A stretch of DNA of 51,356 bases from assembly GCA_017420535.1 (NCBI GenBank), contig JAFOIV010000037.1:1-51356 (forward strand), given 5' to 3'. The stretch is from Eubacterium sp. GTDB lineage: Bacteria; Bacillota; Clostridia; Lachnospirales; Lachnospiraceae. This document shows positions 7,740-16,402 of the stretch, piece after piece. Within the stretch, counting starts at the first letter, position 1; the number at the start of each line of letters is the position of its first letter. Position numbers and translations under genes: made by a program. The notes beneath the pieces were generated by a model that saw only the letters and a list, made by a program, of their open reading frames with translations, was not told where the DNA came from and searched no databases.

Positions 7740-9881
7740 ATGGAAATAAAGATTGCTTTGGCCGGAAATCCCAATTGTGGAAAAACAACGCTGTTTAATG
7801 AACTTACTGGAAGCAATCAGTATGTAGGCAATTGGGCCGGCGTTACAGTTGAGAAAAAAGAAGGATACTTAAAGGGAGATAAGGAAGTAATAATTCAGGA
7901 CCTTCCGGGTATCTATTCTCTTAGCCCTTATACCTTGGAAGAGGTAGTGGCTAGAAATTACATTGTAAAAGAAAAGCCGGATGTGATCTTAAATGTTGTT
8001 GATGGCACAAATATCGAGAGAAATCTCTATCTTACAACACAGCTTATAGAAACAGGAGTTCCTGTGGTAATAGCCATAAATATGATGGATGCTGTAAGAA
8101 AAAATGGAGATGACATTGATATTGAAAAACTGGGTAAATCCTTTAAATGTGAGATAATCCAGATATCAGCCTTAAAGAACGAAGGAACCCTGGAAGCTGC
8201 ACAACTGGCTGTAAAGGTTGCGAAAGAAAAGAAAAAAATCAAACTTCCACATGTTTATGGTGGTTGCGTAGAACATGCCATAGCTCATATTGAGGAATCT
8301 ATTGAAGATCTGGTGGAAGAGGATCTTCTCAGGTGGTATGCCATAAAATGTTTCGAAAGAGATGAAAAGGCATATGAGAATATAAATGTACCTGATGATG
8401 TAAAAGAACATATCGAAGAGCATATCAAAGAATGCGAAAATGAAATGGATGATGATGCAGATTCTATCATTATAAATCAAAGATATGAATATGTTACTTC
8501 ATTAGTTGAAAAAGCTGTAACCCGGGGAAGAAAACCAGGAGAGCTTACAGTTTCGGATAAGATAGACAGGATAGTAACCAATAGATGGCTGGCACTTCCG
8601 ATATTTGCAGGACTTATGTTTTTTGTGTATTACATTGCAGTTACAACGGTGGGAACTTTCATGACCGACTGGATAAATGATACACTTTTCGGAAGCTGGA
8701 TCGAGCCGGGGATGGAGAAGCTGCTTACAAAGATGGGAGCATCACATTGGCTGATATCCCTTGTGGTAAATGGTATAGTTCACGGTATCGGAACTCCTCT
8801 GGGATTTGTTCCTCAGCTGGCAATAGTATTTATCTTCCTTTCATTCCTTGAAGATTGCGGATATATGGCAAGAATTGCATTTATCATGGATAAATTATTC
8901 CGAAAATTTGGACTTTCCGGAAAGAGTTTTATCCCATTCCTTATATCATCAGGTTGTGGAGTACCGGGAATCCTTGCCACAAGGACTATAGAGTCAGAGA
9001 AAGACAGACGTATGACCATGATGACCACTACTATGATCCCATGTAGTGCAAAGCTTCCGGTTATCGCACTTATCAGTGGATATCTTATGGGAGGAGCCTG
9101 GTGGATGGCACCGGCTATGTATTTCCTGGGAGTAGGGCTGGTTATCGTATATTGCCTTATCCTTAAGAAGACAAAGGAATTTGCCGGAGAATCAATTCCA
9201 TTTGTAATGGAGCTTCCTAATTACCATATGCCAGTGTTTAAAAGCATGTTCATGCATGTATGGGAAAGAGTCTGGGCCTTTATAAAGAAGGCAGGAACCG
9301 TACTTTTCCTTTGTTGTACCATTATGTGGTTCCTGGGCAATTTCGGATTAACTGAAAACGGATTTGGCCTCACTACAGCAGACAGGTCACTACTTGCTAT
9401 TATCGGAACAGGTATAGCACCATTATTTATACCACTAGGATTTGGAACATGGCAGTCAGTAGCTTCATCACTTTCAGGATTTGTTGCAAAGGAAAGCATA
9501 GTTTCAACTATGTCGCTTCTTTCAGCTATGGGTGTTGACCTTTCAACAGCTGCAAATACAGAAGGATTCCACGCTGCATTTAATACATTCTTCCCAACGA
9601 AGATGGCAGCACTTTCCTTCCTTATATTTAATCTCTTTAACTCTCCTTGTATTGCAGCGGTTACAACCCTTGCAAAGGAAATAGGAAGAAGGAGATGGTT
9701 TGTATATGCAATACTCTTCCAGAATATATCAGCCTATATTGTAGCGCTTTTAGTATATCAGCTGGGCGGTCTTATGATCGGACAGGTGGCATTTACCTGG
9801 GCTACAGTTTTAGCTATTGCAGTGCTTGTTTTAGTATTATATCTGTTGTTTAGAAAAGATAAGAATAAAAAGCTGGCCTAA
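7740..9881 (+). CDS. feoB: Ferrous iron permease FeoB
   Basis: Inner-membrane Fe2+ importer with an N-terminal G-protein domain. Seen: G1 GNPNCGKTTLFN, the GNWAGVTVEK switch I region, G3 DLPGIYSL, G4 INMMD and a helical spacer domain (about 170-270), then the membrane part with the gate motifs SSGCGVPGI and MIPCSAKLPV, each with the conserved Cys. At 713 residues it is full length. It ends in a Lys-rich tail before a strong terminator. Together with feoA it gives the standard anaerobic iron uptake operon. Regulation is not evident, but the long structured upstream region is suspicious. Confidence 0.97.
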   Translation: MEIKIALAGNPNCGKTTLFNELTGSNQYVGNWAGVTVEKKEGYLKGDKEVIIQDLPGIYSLSPYTLEEVVARNYIVKEKPDVILNVVDGTNIERNLYLTTQLIETGVPVVIAINMMDAVRKNGDDIDIEKLGKSFKCEIIQISALKNEGTLEAAQLAVKVAKEKKKIKLPHVYGGCVEHAIAHIEESIEDLVEEDLLRWYAIKCFERDEKAYENINVPDDVKEHIEEHIKECENEMDDDADSIIINQRYEYVTSLVEKAVTRGRKPGELTVSDKIDRIVTNRWLALPIFAGLMFFVYYIAVTTVGTFMTDWINDTLFGSWIEPGMEKLLTKMGASHWLISLVVNGIVHGIGTPLGFVPQLAIVFIFLSFLEDCGYMARIAFIMDKLFRKFGLSGKSFIPFLISSGCGVPGILATRTIESEKDRRMTMMTTTMIPCSAKLPVIALISGYLMGGAWWMAPAMYFLGVGLVIVYCLILKKTKEFAGESIPFVMELPNYHMPVFKSMFMHVWERVWAFIKKAGTVLFLCCTIMWFLGNFGLTENGFGLTTADRSLLAIIGTGIAPLFIPLGFGTWQSVASSLSGFVAKESIVSTMSLLSAMGVDLSTAANTEGFHAAFNTFFPTKMAALSFLIFNLFNSPCIAAVTTLAKEIGRRRWFVYAILFQNISAYIVALLVYQLGGLMIGQVAFTWATVLAIAVLVLVLYLLFRKDKNKKLA

Positions 9882-9888
9882 AACAATA

Positions 9889-9928
9889 GGCCCTCTTTAC
9901 CGAAAGAAAGGTAAGGAGGGCTTTTTTT
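9889..9928 (+). terminator. Intrinsic terminator after feoB
   Basis: GCCCTCTTTACC pairs with GGTAAGGAGGGC (one G-U pair) around a short A-rich loop, followed by seven T. It starts a few bases after the feoB stop and separates iron and copper operons. Confidence 0.9.
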
Positions 9929-9932
9929 ATAC

Positions 9933-9993
9933 TTGACATTATACCCCTGGGGGGTATAGAATCTTGTGAAAGAGGAATACCCCCTGGGGGTAT
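9933..9993 (+). promoter_or_regulatory. csoR-copA promoter with two CsoR-type operators
   Basis: TTGACA (9933-9938), a 16-base spacer and TATAGA (9955-9960) form the promoter. Operator 1, ATACCCCTGGGGGGTAT (9941-9957), fills the spacer and overlaps the -10. Operator 2, ATACCCCCTGGGGGTAT (9977-9993), is a perfect palindrome about a central T in the untranslated leader, just before the csoR ribosome site. CsoR repressors are known to bind G-tract palindromes of this form. Confidence 0.88.
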
Positions 9994-10008
9994 GAAGGAG
10001 GCAGGATC

Positions 10009-10314
10009 ATGGAAGATAATAAATGCGCATGTTCTAACAGACATAAAATAAGAACTAAAGAGGAACAAAAAAGATTAAATAACAGGTTAAAGAAGGTTGA
10101 GGGACAGATAAGAGGAATTGAAAAAATGATCGAAGAAGATGCTTATTGTCCTGATATTTTAATTCAGGTTTCTGCTGTAACAAATGCACTTAACAGTTTT
10201 GCAACGCAGCTTTTATCATGTCATATAAAAAGCTGTGTTGTTGATGATATAAAAAATGGAAAAGAAGAGACTATAGATGAATTATGTGAATTGATAAAAA
10301 AATTCTCAAAATGA
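10009..10314 (+). CDS. csoR: Copper-sensing transcriptional repressor CsoR
   Basis: Cytoplasmic all-helical repressor that releases DNA when Cu(I) binds. The 101-residue protein has the CsoR/RcnR core RLKKVEGQIRGIEKMIEEDAYC and the Cu-binding triad Cys47, His72 and Cys76; the 25- and 4-residue spacings equal those of Mycobacterium tuberculosis CsoR (Cys36/His61/Cys65). An added N-terminal CAC motif (Cys6, Cys8) is not part of the known triad. AAGGAGG precedes the ATG. It is the first gene of an operon with copA and sits directly behind two matching palindromes, so autorepression is very likely. Confidence 0.95.
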   Translation: MEDNKCACSNRHKIRTKEEQKRLNNRLKKVEGQIRGIEKMIEEDAYCPDILIQVSAVTNALNSFATQLLSCHIKSCVVDDIKNGKEETIDELCELIKKFSK

Positions 10315-10347
10315 TCCAGGGATCTTCTGCTAAAAAGAGGTGATTTT

Positions 10348-12846
10348 TTGAAATATGATATAAAAGGAATGTCCTGTGCAGCCTGCCAGGTACATATTGA
10401 AAAAGCGGTTTCAAAGATAAGTGGTGTTGAAAAAGTATCAGTTTCACTTCTTACGAATGAGATGGTGGTTGAAGGAAATGCAAAAGATAAAGATATTATC
10501 CAGGCGGTAGAAAGCGCCGGCTATGGGGCGGTAAATAAGGATAAAAAGATTGATACTAAAGAAAAAGAAAATAATGAAGAGCCATTTGAAAATAAGGAGA
10601 TCAAACATCTTCTCAGAAGACTGGCCTATTCGGTGACATTTCTTATGATACTGATGTACTTATCCATGGGATATAACATGTTTCATGCACCGCTGCCGGA
10701 TTTTCTAAATGAAAATTATATAGGCCTTGGTATCCTTCAGATGCTTCTTTCTTTAGTGGTGATGATAATTAATAAAGATTTCTTTATTTCCGGGTTCAGG
10801 TCTGCAAAAAATAAAGCACCGAACATGGATACATTGGTGGCCTTAGGTTCATCAGTATCATTCTTATGGTCATTTATCATGCTGCTGAAAATGACGGTGC
10901 TGCTTCGGGATGGCGGCAGCATTCATATGATATATATGAAGGAACTATATTTTGAATCAGCGGCAATGATACCTGCATTAATAACCGTTGGAAAGACGCT
11001 GGAATCCTATTCTAAAGGAAGAACCAGAGATGCGTTAAAGAGTCTTATCATGCTGAAGCCGGAGAAAGCCCTGGTTGAAAAGAATGGTGAGATAGTTGAA
11101 GTCATGATAGATGAAGTTTATCCGGGAGACATTTTCGTTGTTAAGCCTGGAGGGGCTATACCTTGTGACGGCGAAATAATCGAAGGCAGTGCAGCCATTG
11201 ATGAATCTATGCTTACAGGCGAATCAGTCCCTGTAGATAAAAAAGAAGGGGACTATGTAGCCGCTGCTACAAAAAATGTATCAGGTTTTATAAAGGTAAG
11301 AACCATAAGAGTTGGGGAAGAAACCACTTTCTCAAAGATTATTAAGATGGTAAGGGAGGCTTCATCTACTAAAGCACCTATTGCCAGGATTGCAGATAAG
11401 GTATCATATTATTTCGTACCGGCTGTAATACTTGTAGCACTGGCTGTTTTTATCTTGTGGATCCTATCAGGTGAAACCATGGCCTTTGCAGTTGAAAGAG
11501 CAGTAGGTGTTCTTGTGATCTCCTGTCCATGTGCTTTAGGACTTGCGACTCCGGTGGCCATTATGGTGGGAAATGGAGTTGGAGCAAGAAATGGAATCCT
11601 GTTTAAAACCAGTGAAGCCTTAGAAAATCTTGGAAAGATAGATATTGTTGCCCTTGATAAGACGGGAACTATAACTAAAGGAGCCCCAAGTGTAGTAGAT
11701 ATAATAGGGGAAGAAAAAGTATTGCCAATAGCTTATAGCTTAGAAGCTTTATCTGAACATCCTCTGGCAAAAGCCATTTCTGAATATGGAAAAGAAAAGA
11801 AGATAGAAAGATTAAAGGTTGAGAATTTTAAAGCCCTGTCGGGAAGCGGACTTAAGGGTAAGATTAATGGAAAAAACTATTATGGCGGATCCATGGAATT
11901 TATTAAATCCAAAGTAAAACTTAATAAGGAACAGGAAAAGCTGTTAGATGATCTCTGTTCTTCAGGAAAGACACCGGTGTTATTTGCTACGGAAAATGAA
12001 TTGCTGGGAATCATTTCACTTAGAGATATGATTAAGGAAGATTCTCTTAAAGCTATTAATGAAATGAAGAATATGGGCATTAAAGTGGTAATGCTTACAG
12101 GGGATAATAAAAAGACAGCTATGGCTTTAAATGAAGAGATAAAGGTGGATGAAGTGATAGCAGGCCTTCTTCCTGAGGGTAAAAAAGAAGTAATAGAAAA
12201 GCTGAAAAAACTTGGAAAAACTGCAATGGTGGGAGATGGGATAAATGATGCTCCTAGCCTTAAAACAGCTGATGTAGGAATTGCCATTGGTTCAGGTACT
12301 GACGTGGCAATAGATTCAGGAGAGGTAGTGCTGGTCAATTCAGATCTTTCCTCCTTAAGTTCAGCTATCAGGCTTAGCCGATGGACTCTTAGAAATATAA
12401 AAGAGAATCTCTTCTGGGCTTTTGGCTATAATATCATTCTGATACCTATGGCTGCGGGACTTTATAAGGGAATTAATATGAGCCCTATGTGGGGAGCCCT
12501 TGCCATGTCACTTTCAAGCTTTACGGTATGCATGAATGCCTTAAGGATAAATCTATACAAGATAGATAAGGCTGGTAAAGATAAGAGAAGAAAAAATAAT
12601 ATAGAACTAAGTATCAATAATATAGGAGAAATAAAAATGAAGAAAACAGTTAAAGTAGAAGGAATGATGTGTGGACATTGCGAGGCAGCAGTTAAGAAAG
12701 CACTTTTAAATATTCCTGGAATTGAAGAAGCAGAAGTAAGCCATGAGAGAAATGAAGCAGTGATAACTGTTTCGTCTCAGATTGAGGAAGATGTGATAAG
12801 AAAAGCAATCGAAGATAAAGATTATAAATTCCTTGGTATAGAGTAA
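10348..12846 (+). CDS. copA: Cu(I)-exporting P1B-type ATPase fused to a C-terminal CopZ-like domain
   Basis: Membrane copper export ATPase, 832 residues. In order: N-terminal HMA domain with GMSCAAC (Cys10, Cys13), membrane segments, actuator TGES in DESMLTGESVPV, ion-path CPCALG (Cys393/Cys395), phosphorylation site DKTGTITKG (Asp437), hinge GDGINDAP, then a Lys/Arg/Asn-rich linker and a second HMA domain with GMMCGHC. The start is TTG at 10348 after AAGAGGTG. The C-terminal HMA is unusual: residue 764 is a Met preceded by an in-frame ribosome site, so this end probably was, and may still act as, a separate CopZ gene. Second gene of the CsoR operon. Confidence 0.95.
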   Translation: MKYDIKGMSCAACQVHIEKAVSKISGVEKVSVSLLTNEMVVEGNAKDKDIIQAVESAGYGAVNKDKKIDTKEKENNEEPFENKEIKHLLRRLAYSVTFLMILMYLSMGYNMFHAPLPDFLNENYIGLGILQMLLSLVVMIINKDFFISGFRSAKNKAPNMDTLVALGSSVSFLWSFIMLLKMTVLLRDGGSIHMIYMKELYFESAAMIPALITVGKTLESYSKGRTRDALKSLIMLKPEKALVEKNGEIVEVMIDEVYPGDIFVVKPGGAIPCDGEIIEGSAAIDESMLTGESVPVDKKEGDYVAAATKNVSGFIKVRTIRVGEETTFSKIIKMVREASSTKAPIARIADKVSYYFVPAVILVALAVFILWILSGETMAFAVERAVGVLVISCPCALGLATPVAIMVGNGVGARNGILFKTSEALENLGKIDIVALDKTGTITKGAPSVVDIIGEEKVLPIAYSLEALSEHPLAKAISEYGKEKKIERLKVENFKALSGSGLKGKINGKNYYGGSMEFIKSKVKLNKEQEKLLDDLCSSGKTPVLFATENELLGIISLRDMIKEDSLKAINEMKNMGIKVVMLTGDNKKTAMALNEEIKVDEVIAGLLPEGKKEVIEKLKKLGKTAMVGDGINDAPSLKTADVGIAIGSGTDVAIDSGEVVLVNSDLSSLSSAIRLSRWTLRNIKENLFWAFGYNIILIPMAAGLYKGINMSPMWGALAMSLSSFTVCMNALRINLYKIDKAGKDKRRKNNIELSINNIGEIKMKKTVKVEGMMCGHCEAAVKKALLNIPGIEEAEVSHERNEAVITVSSQIEEDVIRKAIEDKDYKFLGIE
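12637..12846 (+). CDS. copZ: Possible separately initiated CopZ copper chaperone inside copA
   Basis: An ATG at 12637, in frame with copA, is preceded by AGGAG (12624-12628) at an ideal eight-base spacing. Translation from it gives a 69-residue protein, the usual CopZ length, starting MKKTVKVEGMMCGHCEAAVK with the CxxC Cu(I) site. Free CopZ would carry Cu(I) in the cytosol to CopA or CsoR. The preceding linker reads as translated spacer, as if an old stop codon between copA and copZ was lost. Internal initiation is inferred. Confidence 0.55.
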   Translation: MKKTVKVEGMMCGHCEAAVKKALLNIPGIEEAEVSHERNEAVITVSSQIEEDVIRKAIEDKDYKFLGIE

Positions 12847-12852
12847 TATGAT

Positions 12853-12879
12853 CCCACGGCTTTAGGCCGTGGGGTTTTT
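12853..12879 (+). terminator. Intrinsic terminator after copA
   Basis: CCCACGGC pairs with GCCGTGGG around a short TTTAG loop, followed by five T. It ends the csoR-copA operon. Confidence 0.88.
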
Positions 12880-12928
12880 CAGTTTTATATTAGTCATTTT
12901 TTTTTCGTTTTTTAGGATAGTGAAGGAA

Positions 12929-12937
12929 TGGTATAAT
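12929..12937 (+). promoter_or_regulatory. Extended -10 element before the wall-protein gene
   Basis: TGGTATAAT (12929-12937) matches the extended -10 consensus. The -35 region is only T-rich. Confidence 0.5.
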
Positions 12938-12980
12938 TATCTTGTAGGGTAAAAAACATTTCCGATGGAGGGTGAAACAT

Positions 12981-14852
12981 ATGAAAAAAAGTATATTAAG
13001 GAGAAAAATGTCATTACTGGCTTTATTTATGGCAATTTTCTTTATGATGCCGAGCGCTTATGTAAAAGCAGCCGAACCGGATGAAAGAGATGGACAGACT
13101 AATGGTATAGTTACTGAAACGGCTGATTATGAAGAAGTTACTGATATTTCAGTGGATGTTCCTGAAGAGGAATTCTATGTAGAAGCATATATGGAGCAGG
13201 CCTTCTATGAGGTGATGAATGCTTCATCTACCGGGATTACAAGAAAAACTCTTACAGGAATCAATAAGAAATTATATGATGCATTAGAAAAAAAGATAGA
13301 GGCAGCTGCAGCGGGACAGCTTACATCATCAGAATTTAAGATTTCTTTACAGGAACTGGGGATCACCAAGACAAGATATACAAAACAAGAACTAGGGGTG
13401 GATATTTTATCCAATGGACAAATTACTAATGAGGCAGTTAAGAAGTTAAATGAGAAACTTTATGGGAATCTTAGTGAAACTAAGGTGGTAAATGCACTCC
13501 TTAGCAATAAGCCATATGCTTTATATTGGTTTAATAAAACAGGCGGATATACCTACAGTCGAACGGGAGCAAGTGGGTCAACAAATTACATTGAAGCAAG
13601 AGGAACAGAAATAACATTAAAATTTCAAATTACTTCTGATTATGCTGCATTAGAAAATGGAAGCTATAATATCTATAAATTTGACCAGTCTAAGATCAGA
13701 GCAGTATCTACAGCGGTTAATAATGCTAAAACTGTTGTGACTCAAAATGCTTTAAAATCAGATTATGAAAAATTAGTTGCATATAAAAATACCATATGTG
13801 AAAGAGTAAGTTATGATTATTCCAGCATAAATAATGGAAGAGCATATGGAAATCCATGGCAGCTTATAAATGTTTTTGATAATGATTCATCTACAAATGT
13901 TGTATGTGAAGGATATTCAAAAGCTTTTAAATATCTATGTGATATAAGTACTTTTAATGATTCAACATTTTCATGTCTCCTGGTAACAGGAACCATGTCT
14001 GGAGGAACAGGTGCCGGAGGACACATGTGGAATATAGTGACTCTTGAAGGAGAGAATTATCTGGTAGATGTCACCAATTGTGATACAGGAACTATTGGAT
14101 CTCCTGATAAGCTGTTCCTTGTGGGAAATTCTCAGGGAAGCGTAAATAATGGTTATATTTTTTCACTTGGTTATTCTATTTCATTTGAATATGATAGCGA
14201 TACTTTATCGGAATATGATTCATCTGAATTAGTGCTTGCTGCTTCAAATTATCAGCCAAAGAGTGACCCGGATTCAGACCCGGACTCAGACCCAGACTCA
14301 GACCCGGATTTAGACCCGGATTCAGACCCGGATTTAGACCCGGATCCGGACCCTGTGATCTTAAAAAATGGATGGGAAAAAATTGATGGAATCTGGTATT
14401 ACTTTACAGATGATGTAAAAGCTACAGGCTGGAAGAAGGTAAATAACATCTGGTACTATTTTAATGATAAGGGTGAGATGCAGACAGGCTGGAAAAAGAT
14501 TAATAATATCTGGTATTATCTTAAATCATCAGGTGCCATGGCCACAGGCTGGCTTAAGGTAAACAATGTCTGGTATTACTTTAGTGATTCAGGAGCTATG
14601 CAGACAGGCTGGATATTATATAGTGGAACTTATTATTATATGCATCCATCAGGAGCTATGGCAGAAAGTGAATGGGTAAATGGATACTGGCTCAGTAAAG
14701 GTGGAAAATGGCTATATAAGGCCAGAGGTTCATGGCATACAAACAGTACAGGAAAGTGGTATGGAGATACCAGTGGATGGTATGCAAAGAGTGAGTCTCT
14801 TAAGATAGATGGAAAGGTTTATAGATTTAATTCCAGAGGCTATGTTTACTAG
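12981..14852 (+). CDS. Secreted transglutaminase-like protein with cell-wall-binding repeats
   Basis: Surface protein of 623 residues. Signal peptide (1-35, ending near YVKAAEP); a region without recognised family (about 40-240); a transglutaminase-like domain with candidate catalytic Cys in VVCEGYSKAF, His in GGHMWNIV and Asp in YLVDVTNCD; an Asp-Pro-Ser repeat linker; about five choline-binding-type repeats (GWKKINNIWYYL pattern); and a C-terminal module (WYGDTSGWYAK...) also found in the GH5 protein. Such domains suit peptide-bond cleavage or crosslinking at the wall; the substrate is unknown. An upstream GTG (12972) overlaps GGAGGG, so ATG 12981 is chosen. Own promoter. Confidence 0.88.
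   Translation: MKKSILRRKMSLLALFMAIFFMMPSAYVKAAEPDERDGQTNGIVTETADYEEVTDISVDVPEEEFYVEAYMEQAFYEVMNASSTGITRKTLTGINKKLYDALEKKIEAAAAGQLTSSEFKISLQELGITKTRYTKQELGVDILSNGQITNEAVKKLNEKLYGNLSETKVVNALLSNKPYALYWFNKTGGYTYSRTGASGSTNYIEARGTEITLKFQITSDYAALENGSYNIYKFDQSKIRAVSTAVNNAKTVVTQNALKSDYEKLVAYKNTICERVSYDYSSINNGRAYGNPWQLINVFDNDSSTNVVCEGYSKAFKYLCDISTFNDSTFSCLLVTGTMSGGTGAGGHMWNIVTLEGENYLVDVTNCDTGTIGSPDKLFLVGNSQGSVNNGYIFSLGYSISFEYDSDTLSEYDSSELVLAASNYQPKSDPDSDPDSDPDSDPDLDPDSDPDLDPDPDPVILKNGWEKIDGIWYYFTDDVKATGWKKVNNIWYYFNDKGEMQTGWKKINNIWYYLKSSGAMATGWLKVNNVWYYFSDSGAMQTGWILYSGTYYYMHPSGAMAESEWVNGYWLSKGGKWLYKARGSWHTNSTGKWYGDTSGWYAKSESLKIDGKVYRFNSRGYVY
14265..14355 (+). repeat. Asp-Pro-Ser/Leu coding repeat (linker)
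   Basis: Tandem GAC-CC(G/A)-GA(T/C)-T(C/T)A units encode a DPDSDPDSD-type acidic linker between the enzymatic and wall-binding parts. Such tracts may change length by slippage. Confidence 0.85.
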
Positions 14853-14879
14853 TAAAGACAGCTCGGATTTACATTTGAT

Positions 14880-14908
14880 TTGATATTTTTTATCAATATG
14901 CGTATAAT
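14880..14908 (+). promoter_or_regulatory. Promoter of the polysaccharide transferase/GH5 pair
   Basis: TTGATA (14880-14885), a 17-base spacer and TATAAT (14903-14908): a near-consensus vegetative promoter directly before the transferase gene. Confidence 0.7.
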
Positions 14909-14947
14909 AGAGAAAATTATTTTATTATTCTAGAGAGGAATACTAAC

Positions 14948-16372
14948 TTGAATAATCAAAGTGTAAGATCAAAGCATATTGATTTTGTCATCCTGGACAT
15001 TATCAGTATCATCGTATGTATGGTTTCGGCATATGCATTATATATCATCTTTTATTTAGGTGAAAAAAATGATGTGTATATGACATTTTTCATGAAGATT
15101 GGAATGGGTGTCATAGCACTTTATCTTATAATAATGCTATTCCAGCCAATCCACAGTAAGATTCTCAAGCGAAATAATGTTGATGAGCTAAAGAGAGTTA
15201 TAGTCCTTAATATTGAAATATTAGGATTACTTCTTTTATCGCTTTTCATTGTAAAACAGACAGATAATTACTCAAGAGCAACAATAATGCTGTTCTTTGT
15301 ATTTGATGTTGTTCTTATGTTTGTTTTAAGAGTGATCTGGAAGAATGTTATAAGGATAAGATTTAAAGAAGGTAAACAGGTCAGTCATGTAATTGTAGCA
15401 ACTTATAGAAGATCTATAAGAGATTATCTTGATGAATTAAAGAAGAATAACAATGGATATTACGACTTCATTGGTATACTTCTTTTAAATGATGAACACC
15501 ATCCGGATAATACCCCTATCACAAGTGTTGACAATGTTCCTGTAATAGAAGGAGATCTTCTTGATTTCATGAAGGATAACGAAGTAAATGAAGTTTTCCT
15601 TCTGGCTAAGCATGGAGAAAGTGCAAGATTATCAAAGCAGTTCCTTAATATGGGTATAACAACTCATATATCACTTAACCTTGAAATGTCTGCCAGTCTT
15701 GATAATGTATCTCTTGAAAATACTGGCAAATATACTACCATTACCACAAGGATTGATAATGGCAGCACAGGTGAGCTTATAGTTAAGCGTGTATTTGATA
15801 TATTTGTTTCTATAATCGGACTGGTATTTACCGGACTGCTTTATCTTATATTTGCACCGATCATTAAGAAACAGTCTCCAGGACCAGCTTTCTTCGGTCA
15901 GGAAAGAGTTGGAAAGAATGGACGAATCTTTAAGATGTATAAGTTCAGATCCATGTATATGGACGCTGAGGAACGTAAGAAAGAACTTATGGCTCACAAT
16001 GAGATGAACGGTCTTATGTTCAAAATGGAAGATGATCCTCGAATCATGCCAATAGGAAAATTTATAAGAAAGACAAGTATTGATGAATTCCCTCAGTTTT
16101 GGAATATCCTTAAGGGGGACATGTCTCTTGTAGGAACAAGACCACCAACACTTGATGAATTCAAGCAGTACGACCCTCATCATCTTAGCCGTCTTGCCAT
16201 GAAGCCGGGACTTACAGGTATGTGGCAGTGCTCAGGAAGATCAGATATCACTGATTTTGAAGAGGTAGTAAAGCTTGATAATGATTATATTAGAAATTTC
16301 TCTATAATACTTGATTTTAAGATCATATTAAAGACCTTCGTTGCTGTATTTGATATGAAGGGCTCAAAATAA
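14948..16372 (+). CDS. Polyprenyl-phosphate sugar phosphotransferase (exopolysaccharide initiation)
   Basis: Membrane enzyme that moves a sugar phosphate from a nucleotide sugar onto undecaprenyl phosphate, the first step of many capsule or exopolysaccharide pathways. The 474-residue protein has four to five N-terminal membrane segments (about 10-130), a nucleotide-binding-like region (about 145-260), a further membrane hairpin (KRVFDIFVSIIGLVFTGLLY) and the catalytic bacterial-transferase domain: QERVGKNGRIFKMYKFRSM, DEFPQFWNILKGDMSLVGTRP and MKPGLTGMWQCSGR. The start is TTG at 14948 behind GAGAGGA. It stands apart from any other glycan genes; the next gene, 30 bases on, is a cellulase. The sugar is unknown. 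Confidence 0.93.
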   Translation: MNNQSVRSKHIDFVILDIISIIVCMVSAYALYIIFYLGEKNDVYMTFFMKIGMGVIALYLIIMLFQPIHSKILKRNNVDELKRVIVLNIEILGLLLLSLFIVKQTDNYSRATIMLFFVFDVVLMFVLRVIWKNVIRIRFKEGKQVSHVIVATYRRSIRDYLDELKKNNNGYYDFIGILLLNDEHHPDNTPITSVDNVPVIEGDLLDFMKDNEVNEVFLLAKHGESARLSKQFLNMGITTHISLNLEMSASLDNVSLENTGKYTTITTRIDNGSTGELIVKRVFDIFVSIIGLVFTGLLYLIFAPIIKKQSPGPAFFGQERVGKNGRIFKMYKFRSMYMDAEERKKELMAHNEMNGLMFKMEDDPRIMPIGKFIRKTSIDEFPQFWNILKGDMSLVGTRPPTLDEFKQYDPHHLSRLAMKPGLTGMWQCSGRSDITDFEEVVKLDNDYIRNFSIILDFKIILKTFVAVFDMKGSK

Positions 16373-16402
16373 TACACACATAATGTTTAGGGGTTTAACA
16401 AA

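Noticed and set aside
14265-14355. Tandem repeat as a CRISPR or mobile repeat
   Set aside because: It is an in-frame Asp-Pro-Ser linker within a coding gene.
14948-16372. Sugar transferase as part of the Pel-like system
   Set aside because: It lies 8 kb away in another operon, and Pel synthesis is not known to need a lipid-linked starter.
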